Assembly (NCBI GenBank): GCA_951828515.1 | Contig: OX639992.1 | Span: forward strand, 3,698,217-3,762,216 | DNA: 64,000 bases | From: an uncultured Poribacteria bacterium | Lineage (GTDB): Bacteria > Poribacteria > WGA-4E > WGA-3G | Direction: 5' to 3' | Shown: positions 56,635-64,000 of the stretch, piece by piece | How positions within the stretch are numbered: the first letter of the stretch is position 1 | How the letters are laid out: each line of letters begins with the position of its first letter | Notes under the pieces: generated by a model | What the model was told of the DNA's origin: nothing | Databases searched by the model: none | Seen by the model: only the letters and a program-made list of their open reading frames with translations | Position numbers and translations under genes: made by a program

Positions 56635-58002
56635 AAGTTCCGTCCGGAACCGGCTTGCCAAACGACCACTGAGTCTCCGAGCGATTTGACGTTCCGATTC
56701 GGCAATGTTATAGAGTTCGCACGGATCGTTCTCTAAATCATATAACTCTGTCACATCGCTATAGTTTTCGATGAGTTTATGCGTTGCTGTCCGAATACAT
56801 CTGAAGTTTCGGAGGGCACTCACCGTCTCAGTGCGATGGGTTTCAGTTTCACCGCGAAGGACCGACGCAATGGACTTGGCATCAATGCGCGGTAACACAG
56901 GCACACCCGCTAACTCGCATATCGTCGGATTCAGATCAATCAACTCGACCAAACTCTCCGAAATCTGGTTTCCTGCAATACCGGGTCCAGCGACGATGAG
57001 GGGCACCCTGAGCGAGGCTTCATACGCGACACTCTTCGTGTAAAGCCCATGGTCACCGAGCATTTCACCGTGGTCACTTGAATAAATAACATAGGTGTTG
57101 TCGAGCATCCCACGTTGTTCGAGCGCGCGGAGCATTTCTCCGATTTGGTCATCAATTAGTTCCGTCGCGGCGCAGTATTGCTGTCGCGTTAGGGTAATCT
57201 CCTCATGACTAATGTCAACGGTCCGTCGTTTCACCCATTCAGGCTTCCCTTCCATAGCGTCAATGATCGGTGGAGGCATCTCTGCATTCCGATATTTGTC
57301 CCCATACTCTGTAGGCGGATCGAAGGGGTCATGCGGTCCAACGAAACTGACGAACATGTGCCATGGGAAATCATCAGGGATCGTTTCAATAAATTCGGTT
57401 GCACGCCTGCCGATATAGGTATCGGCGAAATCCTCAGTTGAGAGAACAGAATCGTGAGAGCCGTTTTTTATCCAGCCATTGCTACTGCGTTTCTGATAAT
57501 CTTCGTGGAATGCCTTGAGCATCCCTTTCTCTTGGAGGTAATGTGTATAAGGACCGATAGGCGTTGGTGAACTTCCAGCGTGCATTTTGCCTTCACACTC
57601 TTCAGGATGTGTGAACCCCCAACTATAGGTGCGTGGACGATCACCGTAGCGTCCGTTGTAGCCATCGGGCTTGGCAAGATCGAGTTTGCCGACACACCCA
57701 ACTCGATAGCCATGATCGCGGAGTTGCTGATAGTAGGTCGGCACGGTGGCAGGCAGGAAACTCCCGTTATCTACTGCTCCGACTCGTGATGGTTGCAATC
57801 CCGATGCGAGTGCAATACGGGACGGTGCACAGACTGGCGCATTCACTGTGCAGTTTGGAAAACTCACACCCGATTCCGCCAAGCGTCGTAGATTTGGCGT
57901 ATTGAGTGCGGTAGGCGCATTCTCGACAGTCTCCAGATAATCGTATCGATGCTGGTCTGACATGATAAAGAGAACGTTTGGTCTATCGGTTTTTCGATTC
58001 AT
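56632..58002 (-). CDS. Sulfatase (Cys-type, formylglycine)
   Basis: A 456-residue arylsulfatase-family enzyme for sulfate esters, probably of marine or host polysaccharides. The metal site begins NVLFIMSDQHRYD. The modification motif is NAPVCAPSRIALASG, a C-x-P-S-R in which Cys becomes formylglycine. Later ligands are in FVGPHDPFDPP and YSSDHGEMLGDHG (Asp-His). No signal peptide is seen (it starts MNRKTDRPNVLFIM), so it is cytoplasmic or exported another way. The formylglycine-generating enzyme is not in the window. Confidence 0.93.
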   Translation of the reverse strand: MNRKTDRPNVLFIMSDQHRYDYLETVENAPTALNTPNLRRLAESGVSFPNCTVNAPVCAPSRIALASGLQPSRVGAVDNGSFLPATVPTYYQQLRDHGYRVGCVGKLDLAKPDGYNGRYGDRPRTYSWGFTHPEECEGKMHAGSSPTPIGPYTHYLQEKGMLKAFHEDYQKRSSNGWIKNGSHDSVLSTEDFADTYIGRRATEFIETIPDDFPWHMFVSFVGPHDPFDPPTEYGDKYRNAEMPPPIIDAMEGKPEWVKRRTVDISHEEITLTRQQYCAATELIDDQIGEMLRALEQRGMLDNTYVIYSSDHGEMLGDHGLYTKSVAYEASLRVPLIVAGPGIAGNQISESLVELIDLNPTICELAGVPVLPRIDAKSIASVLRGETETHRTETVSALRNFRCIRTATHKLIENYSDVTELYDLENDPCELYNIAESERQIARRLSGRLASRFRTEL

Positions 58003-58131
58003 TTATGAGTACCCTATAGGAATGTTTTGGTAGTATGCTGGATGGAATTTCTTGCCTTTAATTTAGCATTATTATAAACGGCAATGTCCTAATTTTCAAT
58101 TAAAAACCCGCCCGAAAACGTTCCCAATTTC

Positions 58132-58160
58132 TTGCCAAAATTTGTGATGTATGCTATTAT
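58132..58160 (+). promoter_or_regulatory. Sigma70 promoter of the VOC gene
   Basis: TTGCCA (58132-58137), 17 nt, TATTAT (58155-58160), 30 bp before ATG 58191. Confidence 0.65.
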
Positions 58161-58190
58161 GTGTCCATAATTCTCAAAAAGGAGACTCGT

Positions 58191-58610
58191 ATGGCAGTTT
58201 TTTTACATACACGGGTTCGCGTCAGCGATCTTGACGGTTCCATCAATTGGTATTGTGATCACATGGGCTTCAAAGTCCTGAGTCGGAGCGATAAATCTCC
58301 AGCAGGCAACCAGATCGTGCATCTTGAACTCCCAGGCAATGCACACACGTTAGAGTTAACCTATTCACCGGATTTTGAGCTTCAGGTTCAAGAGGATCTG
58401 ATGCACTTTGCTATCGGTGTTCCAGATATTGTTGAATTTTGCGACGGTTTAGAGAAAGCAGGGCTCGAAATTTGGCCCGATGAATGGCGCGATCAATTCA
58501 CATCGGGTGGAATGAAAATGGCATTCGTCACCGATCCAGACGGCTACGAGGTCGAAATCTTAGAACGAGCAGATGCCTCTGGGGATCCGCTTGATGTTCT
58601 TGACGAGTAA
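58191..58610 (+). CDS. VOC-family (glyoxalase-like) protein
   Basis: A 139-residue vicinal-oxygen-chelate protein with two beta-alpha-beta-beta-beta modules. FLHTRVRVSDLDGSINWYCDHMGFKVLSR opens the first; HFAIGVPDIVEFCDGLEKAGLEI opens the second, and AFVTDPDGYEVEILE ends it. Likely metal ligands are His7, Glu in IVHLELPG, His in LMHFAIGV and Glu in YEVEILE, which fits a glyoxalase I-like metal site. ATG 58191 follows AAGGAG by six bases; an earlier in-frame GTG overlaps the promoter -10. The substrate is unassigned. Confidence 0.9.
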   Translation: MAVFLHTRVRVSDLDGSINWYCDHMGFKVLSRSDKSPAGNQIVHLELPGNAHTLELTYSPDFELQVQEDLMHFAIGVPDIVEFCDGLEKAGLEIWPDEWRDQFTSGGMKMAFVTDPDGYEVEILERADASGDPLDVLDE

Positions 58611-59426
58611 CTATACGTAGTGCCAGAACTGATTCCACGCTGTCAGCCAATCTTTCGCTCGGCTTTCAACGGTGACGGGACCCGTTATTTCAACGCCTGC
58701 TCGTCCTTTGAACTCCGCGAGTTTATCGACACTTGAGAGTTCAATTTTGATTGTCGTTGGCGAATCAGGGACATAAGGCTTTACTCGGGTTAAGTCTGTG
58801 AGAGCATCTCTTGCCGCGTCCTCAATCAATTGTCGGGCACGTACCGGTGGAAGTTGTCGCGCACTATATCGGCTGAGTCCCCGTTTAACAGCGACTGTGA
58901 GCAGGTCATCGCCGAGGAGTTCTTTCGCTTCTCGGCAGACTGCCACGTCGCCTGTAACCAGGGCAACTGGCACACCATAGGCACCATTAAGCGCGGCGTT
59001 CACTCCAGTCTCGCCAACAAGGTCGTCGTTGAACCAGAGGTTCCGATACTGCACACTGGAAATCGTATGGCATAGTACGCCATCAGGTGTGCCATTGCGG
59101 GCATGCATACCGACGAGCAAGCACGCATCACAACCCTCCTTCCACATGTCTTCGTAGCGTCCCCATCCGTGATGTGCTACCCACTCACAGTCTGGGTGAA
59201 TTTTATCTGGGATAAGCGAATTAAAAGTCCAACCTTGCCCTGCCCCGTGGCAATCTACAACGACAACCTCTGTCGCGCCTGCGGCTTTCGCACCGCGCAC
59301 GGCGGCGTTGATCTCCTCTGTGTAGAGATGCCTCCCTTCCTCAAACATCGCCGCACCCCCGTTCACCTGCTCCCATACGACAATACCGCTGACACCTTCC
59401 ATATCCGACATGATAAGTACTCGCAT
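58611..59426 (-). CDS. M55-family D-aminopeptidase (DppA-like)
   Basis: A 271-residue zinc peptidase of the DppA type, which in Bacillus cleaves D-Ala-D-Ala peptides. Metal ligands are visible in SDMEGVSG (Asp and Glu), VVDCHGAG (His), VAHHGWG (His) and VGMHARNG (His); the nucleophile/general-base region is GETGVNAAL. The length is normal. GGAAGTGG precedes the ATG. It is convergent with the VOC gene, with abutting stop codons. Peptidoglycan or D-peptide recycling is the likely role. Confidence 0.92.
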   Translation of the reverse strand: MRVLIMSDMEGVSGIVVWEQVNGGAAMFEEGRHLYTEEINAAVRGAKAAGATEVVVVDCHGAGQGWTFNSLIPDKIHPDCEWVAHHGWGRYEDMWKEGCDACLLVGMHARNGTPDGVLCHTISSVQYRNLWFNDDLVGETGVNAALNGAYGVPVALVTGDVAVCREAKELLGDDLLTVAVKRGLSRYSARQLPPVRARQLIEDAARDALTDLTRVKPYVPDSPTTIKIELSSVDKLAEFKGRAGVEITGPVTVESRAKDWLTAWNQFWHYV

Positions 59427-59608
59427 TGTTCCACTTCCTTTCTACTGAATTCGGAGCAATTCCTTCTTCAGTATAAATCCTCTGCTCTTAAAAGGCAAGT
59501 GGCAAGTTCTCCTCGGTAGGTTGAATTTCCGCGCTACTGTGAAGTGGTACGAAGACCATTTATTTTTCGGAGTCACCATAAATGATCCCAACGCCTCCAA
59601 AGGAATGT

Positions 59609-59637
59609 TTGACATACACTTTCTGTTATGATATAAT
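59609..59637 (+). promoter_or_regulatory. Consensus sigma70 promoter of argS
   Basis: TTGACA (59609-59614), 17 nt, TATAAT (59632-59637), about 70 bp before the start. The region 59427-59608 holds nothing else recognisable. Confidence 0.85.
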
Positions 59638-59706
59638 TCTGTTGTTACAAAAAATGCTCAACCTCACAAGAAATATCAACAGACACACAATCTTAATTAC
59701 ACTTAT

Positions 59707-61416
59707 ATGGACACAATTAAAGCAGAAATCTACGATATTATAGAAAGTGCGATCCAAGCAGCCGTTGCCGCTGCGGAACTCACTATATCCGAAATGCCAA
59801 AGATCCCGTTCTCACCGACCAAAACACCTGAACACGGGGATATTGCTACACCCATTGCCCTCGGACTCGCAAAACAGGCACGCATGGCACCCCGCAAAAT
59901 CGCCGAGATAATTGTCACACACATCAATCTCGATGCCCATCCAACCATCCGCCAAATTGACATCGCCGGTGCAGGCTTCATCAATATCCACCTTTCCGAC
60001 AACTATCTTTACGACACACTCCAGATAATCGCGACGATGCAGGAAGCCTACGGAACCTGCGACAAAGGAGAAGCAAAACAACTTCAGATTGAGTTCGTTA
60101 GTGCCAATCCTACGGGACCGATCAACATCGTTAGCGGGCGCGCTGCAGCCGTCGGAGATACCCTCGTCAACCTCCTAAACGCTATAGGCTACAACGCCAT
60201 GCGGGAGTACTACGTCAACGATGCTGGTGGACAGGTCGACCGCCTCGGTGAGTCGATAGATGTCCGTTACCGACAAGCACTCGGTGAAGAGGGCTTGGAA
60301 ATTCCAGAAGGCGGGTATCAAGGAGAATACCTCCGGGAATTCGGCAAAACTATCGCTGATACGGATGGTGATGTCTATCTGCAACTTGAGACGAAAGAAC
60401 GGGTGGCGGCTTTCCGGGACAAAGCCATTGCTCACATCTTGGCGCAACAAAAAAGCTCTTTAGAACGTTTCGGTGTTGAGTTCGATGTCTGGTCGAGTGA
60501 AAAAGCGATCCGAGAGAGTGGCAAACCGGAGGAAATTATTGAACTGTTCCGTGATAAGTCATATCTTTACGAAGCGGAAGGTGCGACATGGTTTCGGATG
60601 ACAGATTTTGGCGATGATAAGGACTGTGTGGTCATACGGAGTAACGGAGAATATACCTATTTTGTGCCTGATGCCGCTTATCATCGCGATAAATTCGACA
60701 GAGGATTTACGACGGTTATCGATCTGCTCGGACCGGATCACCAAGGGCATATCAGTCGTCTCAAAAACTTTGTAAAAGCACTCGGTTTACCTGACGACTG
60801 GCTCGAAATCTTTATCATTCAATGGGTGAACCTCGTCGATGCAGAGGGCAAGCGATCAGATATGTCAAAACGACGCGGACAGTTTCGGACCCTTGATGAT
60901 CTCATTGATGAACTCGCAGAGGCTGTCGGCGAACAGTTTGCCGTGGATGTTGCTCGCTATTTCTTTCTCATGCGTGCCAACAATACGCATCTCGATTTCA
61001 ATATGGAATTGGCAGTTACACACGCCAGCGAGAATCCCGTCTTCTACATCCAGTATGCCCACGCACGGTGCTGTAGCATCTTCGAGCAGGGAGATGAGCA
61101 AGGAATTACCCCTAAACCTATTGAGGCAGTCTCTCTCAACCAGCTCACAGAGCCGATGGAACATGAATTGATCAGAAAATTAGCCGAATTCCCATCAACT
61201 GTGCTTTTGAGCGCAGAGACACGGGAAGCGCATCGTGTTGTGCATTACCTACACGAACTCGCAGGAATTTTTCATCCGTACTACAACCAACACCGGGTAC
61301 TTGATCCTGCAGACATGAAAAAAACGGACGCACGGCTCATTCTGATACAGAGCGTGCAAAGAGTGTTGAAAAACGGGCTAACGCTTTTAGGCATCTCTGC
61401 CCCGACATCTATGTAG
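59707..61416 (+). CDS. argS: Arginine--tRNA ligase
   Basis: A 569-residue class I synthetase. An N-terminal additional domain (TPEHGDIATPIALGLAK) precedes the catalytic fold (FVSANPTGPINIVSGRAAAVGD, then YYVNDAGGQVDRLG). The HIGH position reads NIVS, so neither histidine is present. KMSKS reads DMSKRRG. The anticodon-binding DALR domain ends the protein (HYLHELAGIFHPYYNQHRVL...). Divergent HIGH sequences are known among bacterial ArgRS, so activity is still expected. It is the only candidate argS in the window. No clear SD precedes ATG 59707. Confidence 0.93.
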   Translation: MDTIKAEIYDIIESAIQAAVAAAELTISEMPKIPFSPTKTPEHGDIATPIALGLAKQARMAPRKIAEIIVTHINLDAHPTIRQIDIAGAGFINIHLSDNYLYDTLQIIATMQEAYGTCDKGEAKQLQIEFVSANPTGPINIVSGRAAAVGDTLVNLLNAIGYNAMREYYVNDAGGQVDRLGESIDVRYRQALGEEGLEIPEGGYQGEYLREFGKTIADTDGDVYLQLETKERVAAFRDKAIAHILAQQKSSLERFGVEFDVWSSEKAIRESGKPEEIIELFRDKSYLYEAEGATWFRMTDFGDDKDCVVIRSNGEYTYFVPDAAYHRDKFDRGFTTVIDLLGPDHQGHISRLKNFVKALGLPDDWLEIFIIQWVNLVDAEGKRSDMSKRRGQFRTLDDLIDELAEAVGEQFAVDVARYFFLMRANNTHLDFNMELAVTHASENPVFYIQYAHARCCSIFEQGDEQGITPKPIEAVSLNQLTEPMEHELIRKLAEFPSTVLLSAETREAHRVVHYLHELAGIFHPYYNQHRVLDPADMKKTDARLILIQSVQRVLKNGLTLLGISAPTSM

Positions 61417-61605
61417 TTAGCTGTCGGCAGTCAGCAATCAGCGAAGAGGTGTTTTTGAAAAAATTACTGAAACTTGGAGTATCATAGCATCCGTAGAACG
61501 TCTGGCAGTCGTAAGCGTTTTGTCTGTCACAACGGCGGAAGTAAACGATTGCGATCATCGTGATCGTTTACTTCTGAGGGACCCTGATGGTTGATAGTCG
61601 ACAGC
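61417..61605. repeat. Degenerate heptamer repeats between argS and the aminotransferase gene
   Basis: GCTGTCGGCAGTCAGCAATCAGCGAAGAGG (61420-61450) and GGTTGATAGTCGACAGCC (61580-61600) bracket a spacer that also holds a GATCGTTTACTTC/GAAGTAAACGATC inverted repeat around 61537-61575. Confidence 0.55.
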
Positions 61606-61625
61606 CAATGACAATAGGAAAAAAT

Positions 61626-62987
61626 ATGAGTATAGATTATAGAAAAACCGATAAGGCGCATGTGTGGCACCCTCTGTTTCAGCATCAACGCCTTGAAGAA
61701 ACATCGTTAGCCGTTTTTGAATCGGCACACGGGACAACGCTTGTAGATGCAGAAGGTCGTGAGTACTTAGATGCATACTCGGCACTCTGGAACGTCAATG
61801 TCGGTTATGGTAGACAGGAGATTGCAGATGCCGTCTATGCACAGATACAACAGTTGCCTTACTATCCACACTCACAGATTAACGTCCCTGCCACGGTATT
61901 AGCGGAGCAACTCGCCGCATGTCTTCCGGGTGATTTGAACCATGTCTATTTTTGCAATAGCGGTTCGGAGGCAAATGAAACCGCCATCAAAATAGCACGC
62001 CAGTATGGCAGACAAACCTATCCGGGTGAGAATCGCTATAAGATTATCAGCCGGTATCGTGGGTATCACGGGTTTACGTACGGTGCGATGTCAGCAACAG
62101 GACAGGCACGCAGACGGAAGGCGTTTGAACCGCTCGTTCCAGGTTTTCCGCATGCACATCCACCCTACTGCTACCGGTGTCCTCTTGGCTTAGACGTTTC
62201 TTCTTGCGGTATCGCATGCGCTGATGAAATTGAACGGATAATTCAGTCGGAGGGACCCGAAACCGTGATTGGTGTCATCGCTGAGCCTATCATCGGTGGT
62301 GGCGGCGTGATTGTCCCGCCAGATGAATATTTCCCGAAGTTGAGACAAATCTGTGACGATTACGGACTGCTTCTCATCCTTGATGAGGTAATCACCGGTT
62401 TTGGACGCACTGGAAAGATGTTTGCCTGTGAGCATTGGGACGTACAGCCTGATCTTATTACGCTGGCAAAGGGGCTGACGAGTGGTTATCTACCGCTCGG
62501 TGCATGTGTCGCCTCAACAGCGGTCTTTAACACATTCCTTGGCGAATCCGATGAAAACAAAGAATTCGCCCAAGTTTGCACCTACGGCGGACACCCAGTG
62601 GCATGTGCCGCTGGGATTGCGAACCTCGAAATTCTTCAAAAGGAACGCCTCTGGGAGAATTCGGAGAAGGTCGGTGCGCATCTGCTCTCGAAATTAGAAA
62701 CCTTGCGTGACTTACCCATTGTCGGTGATGTGCGTGGCAAAGGGTTGATGATAGCTGTGGAATTTGTCCAAGCCGATGGCACGCATCTGGAAACGGCAAC
62801 GACCAACCAAATTGTGGGTCAGTTGCGAGACTTTGATACAGGGGGAATCATCGTCGGAAAAATCGGACACGCTGTTGATGAACCGGAAAACATCATTTAC
62901 ATCGCGCCACCCCTGATTCTCACAGAAGCAGAGGCGGACAGAATTTTTGAAACGTTACGTCAAGTATTTATCCAACAAGAGTTTTAA
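61626..62987 (+). CDS. Class III PLP-dependent aminotransferase
   Basis: A 453-residue omega-transaminase-like enzyme. Landmarks: HVWHPLFQH at the start (omega-aminotransferase type), YLDAYSALWNVNVGYG, the cofactor loop NSGSEANETAIKIAR, RYRGYHGFTYGAMSATG, VIAEPIIGGGGVIVPP, LILDEVITGFGRTG (Asp for the pyridine N) and the PLP lysine in TLAKGLTSGYLPLGA. A short Cys cluster (YCYRCPLGLDVSSCG) matches many members. ATG 61626 has AGGA upstream. The 3' end overlaps that of the convergent MTA phosphorylase by 33 bp. The amine substrate (beta-alanine, taurine, polyamine) is not resolved. Confidence 0.92.
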   Translation: MSIDYRKTDKAHVWHPLFQHQRLEETSLAVFESAHGTTLVDAEGREYLDAYSALWNVNVGYGRQEIADAVYAQIQQLPYYPHSQINVPATVLAEQLAACLPGDLNHVYFCNSGSEANETAIKIARQYGRQTYPGENRYKIISRYRGYHGFTYGAMSATGQARRRKAFEPLVPGFPHAHPPYCYRCPLGLDVSSCGIACADEIERIIQSEGPETVIGVIAEPIIGGGGVIVPPDEYFPKLRQICDDYGLLLILDEVITGFGRTGKMFACEHWDVQPDLITLAKGLTSGYLPLGACVASTAVFNTFLGESDENKEFAQVCTYGGHPVACAAGIANLEILQKERLWENSEKVGAHLLSKLETLRDLPIVGDVRGKGLMIAVEFVQADGTHLETATTNQIVGQLRDFDTGGIIVGKIGHAVDEPENIIYIAPPLILTEAEADRIFETLRQVFIQQEF

Positions 62988-63812
62988 TTCGTGCCGCTTG
63001 GCCGTTGGTATCTTGTCTGGTTGTGTAGCGAGTGCATATTGAAGGGCAGTTGAACAGGCACAGTTCCGTTCTCCCTCTGGGATTTTCGCAACAGCACTTC
63101 GGATGATCTTTTTGGAAGCCTCCACATTGGCACGGACATTGTCGAGAATCATCTCGGTAGTAACGTGATCATGTTCCGGATGCCAGCAATCATAATCCGT
63201 AGAGCATGCGAGGACGGCGTAACAGATTTCTGCCTCGCGTGCTAATTTGGCTTCTTGTGCGGCTGTCATTCCAATAATATCGAAACCGAGAGTCCGATAT
63301 ACGTTCGATTCTGCTTGTGTTGAAAACGCTGGTCCCTCCATACAGATATAAGTGCCGCCGTTATGTGCGGTTGCACCGACATCGGTTGTTGCAGCGTATA
63401 AAGAGTCACTCAGGATTGAACAGAAGGGGTGTGCAAGACTAATATGTGCGGCAATGCCGTCACCGAAAAAAGTTGATTCTCGGTACTTGGTGTGGTCGTA
63501 GAGCTGATCTGGTACAACGAAATGGCGGGGTTCAATTTCTTGTTTTAGGCTCCCGACAGCACTGACAGCAATGAGCCATTCTACGCCCAACGATTTTAAG
63601 GCATAAATATTCGCGCGGACGTTAATCTCAGAAGGAAGGATCCGGTGACCAACGCCGTGCCGTGGTAGAAAAACAACGGGTTTCCCATCAAGGTTTCCCA
63701 GAATAAGAGCATCGCTCGGTTTGCCGAACGGGGTTTCCACGGTAGTTTCTTCGATGTCTGTTAAGCCTTCCATCTGATAAAAACCGCTGCCGCCAATAAT
63801 TCCGATACGCAT
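62955..63812 (-). CDS. mtnP: S-methyl-5'-thioadenosine phosphorylase
   Basis: A 285-residue trimeric-type purine nucleoside phosphorylase that splits MTA into adenine and methylthioribose 1-phosphate in methionine salvage. Landmarks: IGIIGGSGFY, FLPRHGVGH (phosphate loop), INVRANIYALKSLGV, AVSAVGSL, YICMEGPAFSTQAESN, IGMTAAQEAKLAREAEICY and TDYDCWH. The base-specific region differs slightly from the common GMTNLPEA, but the DYDCWH segment supports MTAP rather than a general PNP. The start abuts a repeat A tail providing AAGGA. Confidence 0.92.
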   Translation of the reverse strand: MRIGIIGGSGFYQMEGLTDIEETTVETPFGKPSDALILGNLDGKPVVFLPRHGVGHRILPSEINVRANIYALKSLGVEWLIAVSAVGSLKQEIEPRHFVVPDQLYDHTKYRESTFFGDGIAAHISLAHPFCSILSDSLYAATTDVGATAHNGGTYICMEGPAFSTQAESNVYRTLGFDIIGMTAAQEAKLAREAEICYAVLACSTDYDCWHPEHDHVTTEMILDNVRANVEASKKIIRSAVAKIPEGERNCACSTALQYALATQPDKIPTAKRHELKLLLDKYLT

Positions 63813-63813
63813 T

Positions 63814-63922
63814 TTTAATTGTTCCTTGCGGAGTTATCAAGTAGGTTTCGTACTTGATGTGCCTTTCTATAGAGTTAGGGGAAATGCCCAAGCAAAAACC
63901 CCTCCACTTTGTTTCGGGCTAC
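63814..63922 (-). repeat. Repeat family A, full-length copy upstream of mtnP
   Basis: Minus strand: GTAGCCCGAAAC...GGGGTTTTTGCTTGGGC, then GAAAGGCACATCAAG, and at the end CTCCGCAAGGAACAATTAAA just before the mtnP ATG. The remaining bases to 64000 show no gene. Confidence 0.7.
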
Positions 63923-64000
63923 GGGTTTTGTATTATACCAAGAACCTGCGCATAATGAAATTATGCCTGTTTTAGACCTACCGGCATCATTTGTCTTTAC

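Noticed and set aside
58161-58190. GTG start for the VOC protein
   Set aside because: It lies immediately after the promoter -10. ATG 58191 has an ideal AAGGAG and begins the conserved fold.
1-64000. tRNA, rRNA or replication-origin features
   Set aside because: No cloverleaf with TTCGA-type arm, rRNA core sequence or DnaA-box cluster was recognised by eye; a covariance search would be needed to exclude a tRNA.

Overview
The window is a bacterial chromosome segment of moderate GC content, probably from a Gram-negative, sponge- or marine-associated lineage. Candidatus Poribacteria is my best guess. That guess rests on several traits seen together: paralogous LamG proteins ending in a TTWGxxK tail, an ECF sigma factor fused to WD40 propellers, a Cys-type sulfatase and several peptidases/hydrolases, and very many short dispersed repeats. 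The taxonomy is inference. No rRNA, tRNA or CRISPR array was found.

Layout. 1-4.3 kb: a capsule/exopolysaccharide pair (Wzc-like autokinase, SLBB export protein) and a lipoprotein. 4.3-11.2 kb: a decayed defence-type island (C-terminal remnant of a DUF499 protein, a small ORF, a fused MNT-HEPN protein, an SNF2 helicase with DUF3883), flanked by degenerate direct repeats. 11.8-13.2 kb: a TnpB element. 13.6-22.2 kb: heptose-phosphate genes (HldA-like kinase, GmhB), a UDP-sugar dehydrogenase, an NYN-domain protein, a repetitive secreted protein and an AlkP-fold phosphodiesterase. 22.2-29.7 kb (minus strand): PolX-like, FtsX, FtsE, TopA and AccD. 29.8-33.6 kb: two LamG paralogues around a tandem AAA+ ATPase. 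34-39.1 kb: MATE transporter, a rhodanese with an in-frame TGA at the catalytic cysteine, a hydrolase, an amidohydrolase and MoeA.

39.2-46.8 kb is a plus-strand metal (zinc/manganese) acquisition cluster: His-rich membrane protein, His/Glu-rich lipoprotein, TonB receptor, a 41-residue Cys/His peptide, a TroA/ZnuA-type binding protein, an 86-residue protein, a CobW GTPase and a WD40 protein. A second TnpB element (46.8-48.1 kb) sits exactly on the stop codon of the WD40 gene. 48.4-54.5 kb holds two ABC-2 permeases and a 966-residue ECF sigma-TM-WD40 fusion behind an ECF-like promoter. 54.6-64 kb: MobA, an M28 peptidase, a sulfatase, a VOC protein, a DppA-like peptidase, ArgRS, a class III aminotransferase and MTA phosphorylase.

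The most notable signals are the probable selenocysteine rhodanese with a SECIS-like hairpin; an FtsE that lacks both the Walker B glutamate and the H-loop histidine; the membrane-tethered sigma-WD40 fusion; an unreported Cys/His micro-ORF in the metal cluster; a gene whose start codon appears to be ATT; and several families of dispersed repeats. Some of these repeats supply ribosome-binding sites and terminators, one carries an 88-bp MITE with a clean 7-bp target duplication, and others have entered coding sequences in frame (polX, mobA, the UDP-sugar dehydrogenase).
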